NCBI GenBank assembly: GCA_038061815.1
Contig: JBBTYK010000029.1
Location: forward strand, 1-13,006
Reading direction: 5' to 3'
DNA length: 13,006 nt
Origin: JBBTXJ01 sp038061815
GTDB taxonomy: Bacteria; Patescibacteriota; Patescibacteriia; Magasanikbacterales; JBBTXJ01
Position 1 is the first letter of the stretch, and each line of letters opens with the position of its first letter. The notes under the pieces were generated by a model that worked only from the letters and a program-made list of their open reading frames with translations, did no database searches and was not told the origin of the DNA. The position numbers and the translations under genes are program-made. Positions 6,752-12,945 of the stretch are shown here, piece by piece.

Positions 6752-6781
6752 ATGTACAAGGAAGGGAGGAAGGGCCGGTGA
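6752..6781 (+). CDS. possible 9-residue leader ORF overlapping the next start codon
   Basis: ATG 6752 opens a frame encoding MYKEGRKGR and stopping at TGA 6779-6781. The stop overlaps the GTG start of the next gene in the 4-base sequence GTGA, the arrangement seen in translational coupling. The ORF has no Shine-Dalgarno of its own but lies about 6 bases from the predicted transcription start, so it could be read in a near-leaderless way like other genes here. It runs through the Shine-Dalgarno of the next gene, so its codons may simply reflect that purine-rich site. Confidence 0.3.
   Translation: MYKEGRKGR
6763..6769 (+). promoter_or_regulatory. strong Shine-Dalgarno deciding the GTG start at 6778
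   Basis: AGGGAGG, with GGAGG at 6765-6769, is followed by 8 bases and then GTG 6778. This is an ideal distance and supports the GTG over any later ATG. The same 10-base context AAGGGAGGAA recurs before the second gene of the unit. Confidence 0.75.
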
Positions 6782-7488
6782 GGCAACGACGCATACGAGA
6801 GACGAGTTATCGGTACTTGTTGTTTGCGGGCGATGGGTGCGACACATTTGACCCGGCAGTGTTCGGTGACCCGTTGAACTTCAATGCGGCGGAAATCGGC
6901 GGATATGCGGTTGAGTTCGCGCATGTAGAGGGCGGGCATTACGTGCGGGCGGCGAACCGCGCGGGAGCGGCGGTGTTTGCCGAGGTGTTTATGTGCCGCC
7001 GTCAGGAACGAGGGTGGGGATGGCGGCCGGTCATGCGCCATCAGTTCGTGCTGGGCCGTCGGCCGCGCGAGATGATGGTGATGATGGTGGGTGCCATGAG
7101 TGACATGCGCACGGCAACCGACATCCATGTATGTTTGCCGAGTCCGAACCCGGACCGTTACGTGCGTTGGTTTCATGAACATGGCAATATCGCGGTGCCG
7201 TGGCTCGGTCCATCACCGGTGTCGCGCCATGCGCTCACGGTGGACCGGCTGCGAAGCAGGATTGTCATCCGGAGTCTCCATGAGCATGACGTTCCGCGCA
7301 TGGGGCGCCTGTCGTTTCTGACGCTGACGCACGTGCGTCTCAAGATGATGGCGCGCGACATTGTCGGGCCGTTGGAGTCTGATGCGGCGCACCCGCAGGA
7401 GCATGACGTGGGGCCGCGATTGGTGTGGTCGAACGGCAGACCAGTTACAGATGACACGCAGAAAGGGAGGAAATCGTGGGCGGCATAA
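6778..7488 (+). CDS. protein of unknown function, first gene of the orphan pair
   Basis: 236 residues from GTG 6778. I do not recognise a family. The protein is rich in Arg, His and Met, has no signal peptide or clear membrane segment, and carries a Met/Val patch MMVMMV (encoded by two tandem copies of ATGATGGTG) around residues 99-104, scattered His (HEH twice) and a Trp-containing GWGWRP. The N-terminal half (YRYLLFAGDGCDTF, about 11-24) looks like a folded alpha/beta start, and the C-terminal tail is polar. Coding is supported by a strong promoter, an ideal Shine-Dalgarno, an uninterrupted frame, and a 13-base overlap with the next gene, which has the same type of ribosome binding site. 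No function can be assigned. The absence of a family match, and parts with unusual composition, leave some doubt that the frame is translated as given. Confidence 0.65.
   Translation: MRQRRIRETSYRYLLFAGDGCDTFDPAVFGDPLNFNAAEIGGYAVEFAHVEGGHYVRAANRAGAAVFAEVFMCRRQERGWGWRPVMRHQFVLGRRPREMMVMMVGAMSDMRTATDIHVCLPSPNPDRYVRWFHEHGNIAVPWLGPSPVSRHALTVDRLRSRIVIRSLHEHDVPRMGRLSFLTLTHVRLKMMARDIVGPLESDAAHPQEHDVGPRLVWSNGRPVTDDTQKGRKSWAA
7464..7470 (+). promoter_or_regulatory. strong Shine-Dalgarno deciding the GTG start at 7476
   Basis: AGGGAGG is followed by 5 bases and then GTG 7476, inside the 3' end of the preceding gene. It shares the context AAGGGAGGAA with the site at 6762-6771, suggesting that both genes are translated by the same mechanism and at comparable strength. 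Confidence 0.75.
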
Positions 7489-8705
7489 GCGTGTTCCTTA
7501 CAACCTATGGGTTTCGTGAGCTCGAAACCTCGTCCATTCACGGGTCAGCGGTTCAGTACCTTGTGGCGAATCATGTCATCCCGGCGGGTACCGAGTGGGA
7601 TGGCAATAGAAAACTGGCCAAACCGGTTCGGTGGCGACGAGGCACGATTCTGACCCCTCGTCTCCTCAAGACCGATGACCCAAAGAAACGAACAATCGTG
7701 TGGGCCGCGTTTCCTTACGGCATCTATGAAGCGCTTCGCGCGCTCATGCACACAAAGCACGGGTATCGCGGAGTGGACGACGAGCAGCCGGGCGTCAAAG
7801 AACAATCCGGTGAAGTGCAAAAGCTCGAGGGCGTGCGAGACGCGCTTGACGTGGTGTTGGGCTCTCTTGCTCTGCGTCCAGCACTCACGCGCTTGCAGCG
7901 CGAGGCGATTCTCACCTTCATTCGCAGAGGAGCAGCAACGATTGGCGGAGTGCGCGACCCTGCGAAGCTGCGCGCGCTCGGGCACATGCGCGACGCGGCG
8001 CGAGAGCAGGATACGAAGGGCCGCCGCAATCCAAGCGCGCGCATGGCGATTGTGGTTGGGGCCGAAAATGACCTGCGCGACCGGCTCGACCTCATTCGGT
8101 TTATTGAGCCGCGAATCGGCGCCCGCGAGATTGCGCTTGCGCGCGAAGCGGTGCGGATTCGGCGTGTTTTCGGCCACGCATATCATGCGGCGGAAGAGAC
8201 GCGCAACGGGATTGCCATGCGGAACCGTTTCATGTGGCTCGCGCGGCTTGACCTTGTGCGCAATGAACTTGCGAGCATTCAGGTTGGGCCGTATCCGGCT
8301 CATGTTGAGAAACTGGACCGCGACCTCCACAAGTCTCAAACTGCACTAAAAAAAGGCGACATCATCGGTGCGCGGAAAAAACTCGGTGTGGTGATGGAAT
8401 CGCTTCGGTGCAAGAAGGCGCGGTGGCTGCTTGAAGAGCTCATTGTGAGGTTGAGCCTGTTCGCGCGGCAGCGCGACCCGGATTCCGACATCGCGGCGCA
8501 GTTTGCGCGTGAGATACAACAGTTTTCCGAACGGATTGTTGCTCGTATTGACGACACCGGTTTCGAGAAGCCGGTGCGTGGACCCGCGTGTGGACTTCTC
8601 GGTGCCGCGGTTTCAATGATTACGGCAAAGGAATCGTCGTTTTCGTTGCCGACGAGGATGCGTTCCGCCAAGGGTTTCGTGGAAGGTGCGGCGCGCCGAT
8701 TGTAG
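7476..8705 (+). CDS. protein of unknown function, second gene of the orphan pair
   Basis: 409 residues from GTG 7476. I do not recognise a family. The N-terminal 85 residues look globular and mixed (GISVFLTTYGFRELETS; a WRRGTILTPRLL segment; KKRTIVWAAFPYGIYEALRA). From about 100 to 365 the chain is charged and mostly helical in appearance, with Arg/Glu/Leu-rich stretches such as RDRLDLIRFIEPRIG and KKGDIIGARKKLGVVMESL that could form a helical bundle or short coiled coils. No signal peptide, convincing membrane segment or catalytic motif is visible, and only two cysteines stand out (in RCKKAR and GPACGLL). It overlaps the preceding gene by 13 bases and is followed within 10 bases by a strong terminator, so the two genes form a self-contained unit. 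Size and composition would suit a soluble scaffold or nucleic-acid-associated protein, but that is a guess. Confidence 0.75.
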   Translation: MGGISVFLTTYGFRELETSSIHGSAVQYLVANHVIPAGTEWDGNRKLAKPVRWRRGTILTPRLLKTDDPKKRTIVWAAFPYGIYEALRALMHTKHGYRGVDDEQPGVKEQSGEVQKLEGVRDALDVVLGSLALRPALTRLQREAILTFIRRGAATIGGVRDPAKLRALGHMRDAAREQDTKGRRNPSARMAIVVGAENDLRDRLDLIRFIEPRIGAREIALAREAVRIRRVFGHAYHAAEETRNGIAMRNRFMWLARLDLVRNELASIQVGPYPAHVEKLDRDLHKSQTALKKGDIIGARKKLGVVMESLRCKKARWLLEELIVRLSLFARQRDPDSDIAAQFAREIQQFSERIVARIDDTGFEKPVRGPACGLLGAAVSMITAKESSFSLPTRMRSAKGFVEGAARRL

Positions 8706-8714
8706 CGATACAAA

Positions 8715-8748
8715 ACCGCCAAGGGTTGTTTCCTTGGCGGTCTTTTTT
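8715..8748 (+). terminator. Rho-independent terminator of the two-gene unit
   Basis: ACCGCCAAGG (8715-8724) and CCTTGGCGGT (8732-8741) form a perfect 10-bp stem with a 7-base loop, followed by C and six T (8743-8748). In the opposite direction the stem is followed by TTTTG, so it may also end the convergent recA transcript. The recA stop codon (8749-8747) overlaps the T run. Confidence 0.92.
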
Positions 8749-9802
8749 ATCCCCCGATATTCTCCTGTTTTTCCGCTTCATCTATGATGGCCTGTCGGAT
8801 AATCGGGAGCAAATCGGGCCGCTCATCCCGTAAAAACATCCGCGCTTTTTCACGCCCGACGCCGAGTTTTTCATCGCCAAACTGATAGCTGTTTCCGCTT
8901 TTTTTAATCACGCCGCGCGCGACGCCGGTGTCAAGCAGGTCGCCGGAAACGGAGATGCCTTCGTTATACATGATATCCACGACGGTGGTGCGGAACGGCG
9001 CCGCCACTTTGTTTTTCACGATGTTCACTTTTACCTGATTGCCTATAATAACGTCGCCTTGTTTAATCTGCGCGGAACGGCGCACTTCAATGCGCACGCT
9101 GGAATAAAATTTGAGCGCATTGCCGCCGGTGGTGGTTTCCGGATTGCCGAAGAACACGCCGATTTTATGCCGTATTTGGTTGATGAAAATGACGACGGTG
9201 TGCGTTTTGGAAACAATACCCGTGAGTTTGCGCAGCGCCTGCGACATCAAGCGCGCCTGCAGTCCCATGTGCGAATCCCCCATTTCGCCCTCAATTTCCG
9301 CTTTCGGCACGAGCGCCGCCACCGAGTCTATCACCACCACATCCACGGCGTTTGAACGCACGAGCGTTTCCACGATATCCAGCGCCTGCTCGCCGGTATC
9401 CGGTTGTGAGATGAGCATTTCTTCGGTGTCGATGCCGATTTTTTTCGCGTAATCCGGGTCAAGTGCGTGCTCCGCGTCAACAAATGCCGCCACGCCGCCC
9501 ATTTTTTGCGTTTCAGCGATGATGTGCTGGGCCAATGTAGTTTTTCCGGAAGCCTCTGGGCCGAAAATCTCAATAACGCGTCCGCGCGGCACGCCACCGA
9601 CGCCGAGCGCGAGGTCAATGGAGAGGCAGCCAGTAGGAATCACTTCAACCGCCATCCGTTTTGCCTGCCCCAAACGCATGATGGCGTTCTCGCCGAATTT
9701 TTCTCGGATTTGTTCAATCGCGGCATCGGCCGCTTTTTGTTTTCCCTCCAGCGCGGTCGCGGAAACGGTTCCCGAGGTCTCAATTTCTTGGGTCATAGAC
9801 AT
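8747..9802 (-). CDS. recA: recombinase RecA
   Basis: ATP-dependent strand-exchange protein that forms filaments on single-stranded DNA for homologous recombination and repair. From ATG 9802 it has 351 residues: an N-terminal helix region, Walker A GPEASGKT (81-88), Walker B VVVIDS (155-160), loop L1 around EGEMGDSHMGLQARLM (171-186), and loop L2 from NQIRHKIG (208-215) through NPETTTGGNAL (220-230). All are conserved. The C-terminus is short, lacking a long acidic tail like that of E. coli. Starts at ATG 9796, ATG 9823 or TTG 9826 are also possible. The two upstream ones would add GGRPLF, encoded by a hairpin-forming GC run, which is atypical for RecA N-termini. It follows the RodZ-like gene by 36 bases, probably in one unit with ftsK. 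I see no LexA-type operator next to it. Confidence 0.97.
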   Translation of the reverse strand: MSMTQEIETSGTVSATALEGKQKAADAAIEQIREKFGENAIMRLGQAKRMAVEVIPTGCLSIDLALGVGGVPRGRVIEIFGPEASGKTTLAQHIIAETQKMGGVAAFVDAEHALDPDYAKKIGIDTEEMLISQPDTGEQALDIVETLVRSNAVDVVVIDSVAALVPKAEIEGEMGDSHMGLQARLMSQALRKLTGIVSKTHTVVIFINQIRHKIGVFFGNPETTTGGNALKFYSSVRIEVRRSAQIKQGDVIIGNQVKVNIVKNKVAAPFRTTVVDIMYNEGISVSGDLLDTGVARGVIKKSGNSYQFGDEKLGVGREKARMFLRDERPDLLPIIRQAIIDEAEKQENIGG

Positions 9803-9819
9803 AAAAAGGGGCCTGCCCC
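9803..9819 (-). promoter_or_regulatory. terminator-like hairpin just before the recA start
   Basis: On the minus strand, GGGG-CAGG-CCCC (9819-9808) forms a 4-bp all-GC stem followed by five T (9807-9803) and directly by ATG 9802. It resembles a weak Rho-independent terminator or a translation-blocking hairpin between the RodZ-like gene and recA. It could lower recA expression relative to the upstream genes. Confidence 0.35.
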
Positions 9820-9838
9820 CCATCAAAAATAATGAACA

Positions 9839-10567
9839 TTAGTTTGGCAATCCGGCCGGGCTCCTCAATGATAATCGCTCGCGCGCATCTTCGCGGATGA
9901 TGGTGCGGATTAACGTCGTCTGCTTGCCGGATTTTTTGGTTGCCTGCACCGCGAAGGTATTCACGCCGGTCTCAAGGGGGATGGGCGCTTCAAAGCTACC
10001 GTTTTCATTGTGTTGAACGGGCGCGCCGTTGATATTGACCGCCACTTCTTTTTCCGTCACACCATGCAAGACAATGGCGGGGAGCGTGGTCATGAAACCG
10101 TCAGGCGGATTGATAATCGTAAGCTCCGGCGGCTTCACGAATCGGAGCCATTGCATGCCGATACCAATGCCGAAAAGCGCGAGAACGGCGCAAACGGCAA
10201 GACCGCGCGCCAGCCGCGGTAGATTGAGAAAGGCCGTAAGACCATAGCGCGCGCGCGGCGGCGTTTTTTTCGTGTGGCTCTCCATGGTGTGTCGCTGGTC
10301 TTCAATGTCAAATGAGGCGAGGAGGTCGCGCGCTGCTGCGCCAAGCCCGACCGCTTCAGCATACGCCCGAACATACTGTTTAATATACACCGGCGCTGCG
10401 GGGATATCGTGCGGGCGGCATTCCTCAATCGCCTGAAGATAAGATGCTTTGACATGCGTCTCGCGCGCGAGCGCGCCGAGACTGATGCCGCGCGTTGTGC
10501 GCGCCTGTTTCAAACACAAGCAAAATCGCGGCGGTGTCTGTAATTTTTTACAGGAAAACGCGGTCAT
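9839..10567 (-). CDS. RodZ-like membrane protein: HTH domain, one TM segment, extracytoplasmic Ig-like domain
   Basis: 242 residues. An N-terminal helix-turn-helix of the HTH_25/RodZ type (about 15-85; LKQARTTRGISLGALARETH, KASYLQAIEE, YIKQYVRAYAEAVGL) precedes a basic linker and one hydrophobic segment (about 121-140). The outer part, from PELTIINPPDGF (147-158) to about 225, is beta-rich and resembles the glucodextranase-B/Ig-like domains seen on RodZ-like proteins of patescibacteria. RodZ links MreB filaments to the cell-wall elongation machinery. No mreB is in this window, so the shape role is inferred from the family. Its ATG overlaps the ftsK stop in ATGA, indicating translational coupling, and recA follows. 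The N-terminal 14 residues (MTAFSCKKLQTPPR) before the HTH are unusual, and a later start cannot be excluded. Confidence 0.85.
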   Translation of the reverse strand: MTAFSCKKLQTPPRFCLCLKQARTTRGISLGALARETHVKASYLQAIEECRPHDIPAAPVYIKQYVRAYAEAVGLGAAARDLLASFDIEDQRHTMESHTKKTPPRARYGLTAFLNLPRLARGLAVCAVLALFGIGIGMQWLRFVKPPELTIINPPDGFMTTLPAIVLHGVTEKEVAVNINGAPVQHNENGSFEAPIPLETGVNTFAVQATKKSGKQTTLIRTIIREDARERLSLRSPAGLPN

Positions 10568-12792
10568 AGTTCGGCATCGGGTTCGTCATCAGATATCGTA
10601 TCACGACCAACTGCGCCCAGCAACACCGCACGCGGTTTTGCGCCATCGGCGGGGCCAACGATGCCCGCTATTTCCAATTCATCCAACAGCCGCGCGGCCC
10701 GCGCATAGCCGACGCGCAGACGCCGCTGGAGATACGAGGCGCTCGCCTTGTTGCTTTCTACTACTAGTCGTTTTGCCTCGTCAAACAACGTGTCGCGTTC
10801 TCCCGGCAGTCCGCCGTCAAACGCGGTGAGCGTGGGCCCGTTCGTATCCGTCACGCCAATTTCATACTGCGGCGCCTCCTGGTCTTTCCAGAAATCAACG
10901 ACGCGCCTGATTTCTTCTTCAGACACATACGCACCTTGCAGACGTTTTGGCTTGGACATCTCGGCGGTCAAAAGCAGCATGTCGCCGCGGCCGAGCAGTT
11001 TCTCGGCGCCGGCATTATCCAAAATGGTGCGCGAATCCACGATGGACGCAACGGAGAACGCAATGCGCGCCGGGATGTTTGCTTTCATGAGGCCGGTAAT
11101 AACGTCAACGCTCGGTCGCTGGGTGGCGACCACCATGTGAATACCTACGGCGCGCGCCATTTGCGCGAGTCGCACGATGCCCGCCTCAATTTCCGCGCCC
11201 GCGGTCGCCATTAGGTCGGCCAACTCATCAATAATAAAGATGATGAACGGCATCGGTTCATCCGCGCGTTTGTTGTACGAGGCGAGGTCGCGCGCGCCCG
11301 CGGCAGAGAGCAGGTCAAAGCGCCGCTCCATTTCCACAATGGTCCATTTGATGGCGTGAATGGTTTTGGTGGTATCGGTAATAACCGGCGTCAGGAGGTG
11401 CGGAATGCCATTGTAGGTTGGCAGTTCCACGCGTTTCGGGTCAACCATGATGAACCGCAGCGTGTCCGGCGTATGTTGATACAACAAACTGGCGATGAGC
11501 GTATTGATAGCAACGGTTTTCCCCGAGCCCGTGGCGCCGGCGATTAAAAGGTGCGGCATACGGGTAAGCTCGGAAAATTGCGGTTTGCCAGCCACATCCT
11601 TGCCGAGCGCAAACAAGAGGAACGCAGGGTCGGGCTTAATCCCCTCCTCTTCCAACAATTCGCGCAGTGTCACCATAGCCACGCGCTGGTTTGGCACTTC
11701 AATGCCGACCAGCGACTTGCCCGGAATGGGCGCCTCAATGCGAATGGGATGTGCCGCGAGCGCGAGCGCCAGGTCATTGTGCAGCGCTGTAATGCGATTC
11801 AGCTTGACCCCCTTGTCCGGTTTGATGGCGTATTGAGTTACGGTTGGCCCGACCTGTATCTCACCCATATCAACGGGGATGCCGAAGTTTGAAAGCGTCT
11901 CATGAATGATGGCGGAATTTGCCTTGATATCTCCTGCCGTTGGTTTAGATTTCAACGTATACAGCAGCGACAGCGGCGGCAAACGAAACTCGGTGCGCGG
12001 ACGGGCTTTCTTTTCCCCACGCGCCGGTGCCTCTTCGTTCGTTTCCTCTGTTCCTTCCTCTGCGGCGCCACCATCTTCTTCATCGCCCGCCTCTTCATCG
12101 TAATCCGCATCCACATCTGTTTCTTCCTCTTCTTCGGCAAGCGGCCGCCGTTCAAATGGCACGCCGTTGTCCGGTTCTTCAAGCGGCTGTTTGCCGGTAA
12201 TCACGCGCGCCAGCGATACGATGCTGCGGCCTATCCATCCGAGATGCGCAAAAAAGAGCCGGTGCGCCTCAATGAGCCGCGCGAGCGAGGTGTTGAATAG
12301 GAACAACAGTGACACGATAAACAGCGCAATCAAGACGAGAATTGCGGCCCAGTAATCCAGGTACGTTTTGAGCGGCCAGGCCAGTAGCACGCCCATGAGG
12401 CCGCCGCCGTTGCCTTGCGTGGCTTCGGTGATGAGGTTTGCTTGCGGAAATTGCAAATGGAAGAGCGCGTTCAGCGCCAAGAAAAATAGCGCAAGACCGA
12501 AAAAATGGGTGAGGCGGTAGTCGTACTCCCCTTCTTTTTCAATGAGGTAGCCCACCACTATGAGCACCACCGGCAGCGCGTACTTGGTTTTGCCGAATGC
12601 AACCGAAAGGAGCGCCTCCCAGAAGGACCCGGCGAGGCCGGCGAGGTTGAGAAAAGATAAAATGGACAGTCCGGCGAGGACGAACAAAAAAACGGCCAGC
12701 ACACCGCGCTTTACTTCGGGGTTGAAGTCAATGCTGTCAAGCCACGAACGGCGGATGGGACGCGGATGGCGCCGTTGGTGATAGTGAGGCAT
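10564..12792 (-). CDS. ftsK: DNA translocase FtsK/SpoIIIE family
   Basis: Septum-located ATP-driven motor that pumps chromosomal DNA during division. From ATG 12792 it has 742 residues: a basic N-terminus, about four membrane segments (30-51, 71-84, 95-113, 147-167), an acidic low-complexity linker (219-262, runs of Glu/Asp), the alpha domain (about 270-360), the RecA-like motor with Walker A GATGSGKT (419-426) and Walker B FIIDELADL (519-527), plus VVATQRPSVDVITG (554-567), and a C-terminal winged-helix gamma domain (about 667-725; SYLQRRLRVGYARAARLLDELE) that reads orientation signals in the genome. All motifs are intact, and the linker is short compared with E. coli FtsK. A TTG-initiated frame from 12825 exists, but the extended -10 promoter lies inside it, so ATG 12792 is preferred. 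There is no Shine-Dalgarno and the predicted leader is about 6 bases. First gene of the ftsK-rodZ-like-recA unit. Confidence 0.96.
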   Translation of the reverse strand: MPHYHQRRHPRPIRRSWLDSIDFNPEVKRGVLAVFLFVLAGLSILSFLNLAGLAGSFWEALLSVAFGKTKYALPVVLIVVGYLIEKEGEYDYRLTHFFGLALFFLALNALFHLQFPQANLITEATQGNGGGLMGVLLAWPLKTYLDYWAAILVLIALFIVSLLFLFNTSLARLIEAHRLFFAHLGWIGRSIVSLARVITGKQPLEEPDNGVPFERRPLAEEEEETDVDADYDEEAGDEEDGGAAEEGTEETNEEAPARGEKKARPRTEFRLPPLSLLYTLKSKPTAGDIKANSAIIHETLSNFGIPVDMGEIQVGPTVTQYAIKPDKGVKLNRITALHNDLALALAAHPIRIEAPIPGKSLVGIEVPNQRVAMVTLRELLEEEGIKPDPAFLLFALGKDVAGKPQFSELTRMPHLLIAGATGSGKTVAINTLIASLLYQHTPDTLRFIMVDPKRVELPTYNGIPHLLTPVITDTTKTIHAIKWTIVEMERRFDLLSAAGARDLASYNKRADEPMPFIIFIIDELADLMATAGAEIEAGIVRLAQMARAVGIHMVVATQRPSVDVITGLMKANIPARIAFSVASIVDSRTILDNAGAEKLLGRGDMLLLTAEMSKPKRLQGAYVSEEEIRRVVDFWKDQEAPQYEIGVTDTNGPTLTAFDGGLPGERDTLFDEAKRLVVESNKASASYLQRRLRVGYARAARLLDELEIAGIVGPADGAKPRAVLLGAVGRDTISDDEPDAEL

Positions 12793-12804
12793 AGTTAGGA
12801 GGGT

Positions 12805-12813
12805 ATTATAACA
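12805..12813 (-). promoter_or_regulatory. extended -10 promoter of ftsK
   Basis: On the minus strand, TG-T-TATAAT (12813-12805) is a perfect -10 with the TGn extension. I find no good -35 at 16-18 bases, which is common for extended -10 promoters. The predicted start lies only about 6 bases before ATG 12792, giving a nearly leaderless mRNA. Confidence 0.6.
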
Positions 12814-12817
12814 TAGT

Positions 12818-12826
12818 TTGTCCACA
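12818..12826. promoter_or_regulatory. DnaA-box-like sequence between divergent promoters
   Basis: TTGTCCACA differs from the DnaA box consensus TTATCCACA at one position. It sits between the ftsK -10 and the -35 of the rightward promoter. One copy alone is weak evidence: it could be chance, and there is no cluster suggesting an origin. Confidence 0.25.
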
Positions 12827-12835
12827 GCGATTACC

Positions 12836-12863
12836 TTGACAACGTTTTACAATGCACTATACT
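12836..12863 (+). promoter_or_regulatory. near-consensus promoter reading off the right edge
   Basis: A perfect TTGACA (12836-12841), a 16-base spacer and TATACT (12858-12863, 5 of 6) predict a start near 12870. It is divergent from ftsK and drives the structured leader described next. Confidence 0.75.
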
Positions 12864-12894
12864 AGGGTTCATTGTAAGTGGGGGCTGTCGCCGA

Positions 12895-12945
12895 ATGCGC
12901 TTTCATAACGAAATTGCAGCATTTAGAGACAGAATTGCCGAATAA
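12895..12945 (+). CDS. possible 16-residue leader peptide ORF
   Basis: ATG 12895 encodes MRFHNEIAAFRDRIAE and stops at TAA 12943-12945. A GGGGG run lies about 10 bases before it, at best a weak ribosome binding site. The ORF begins about 25 bases after the predicted transcription start. Its codons 8-10 and 14-15 form the left strands of the nested inverted repeats downstream, so its translation would melt them. The same frame stays open after the stop to the window end, so it could alternatively be the beginning of a single gene broken by this TAA. Confidence 0.35.
   Translation: MRFHNEIAAFRDRIAE

Noticed and set aside
6733..7541. Minus-strand frames opposite the first orphan gene, including a six-histidine run
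   Set aside because: The histidines are the antisense of the ATGATGGTG duplication. The plus-strand frame has the promoter, Shine-Dalgarno and coupling to the next gene.
12818..12826. Replication origin
   Set aside because: Only one near-match DnaA box and no AT-rich unwinding region or dnaA/dnaN genes. It is listed only as a weak site.
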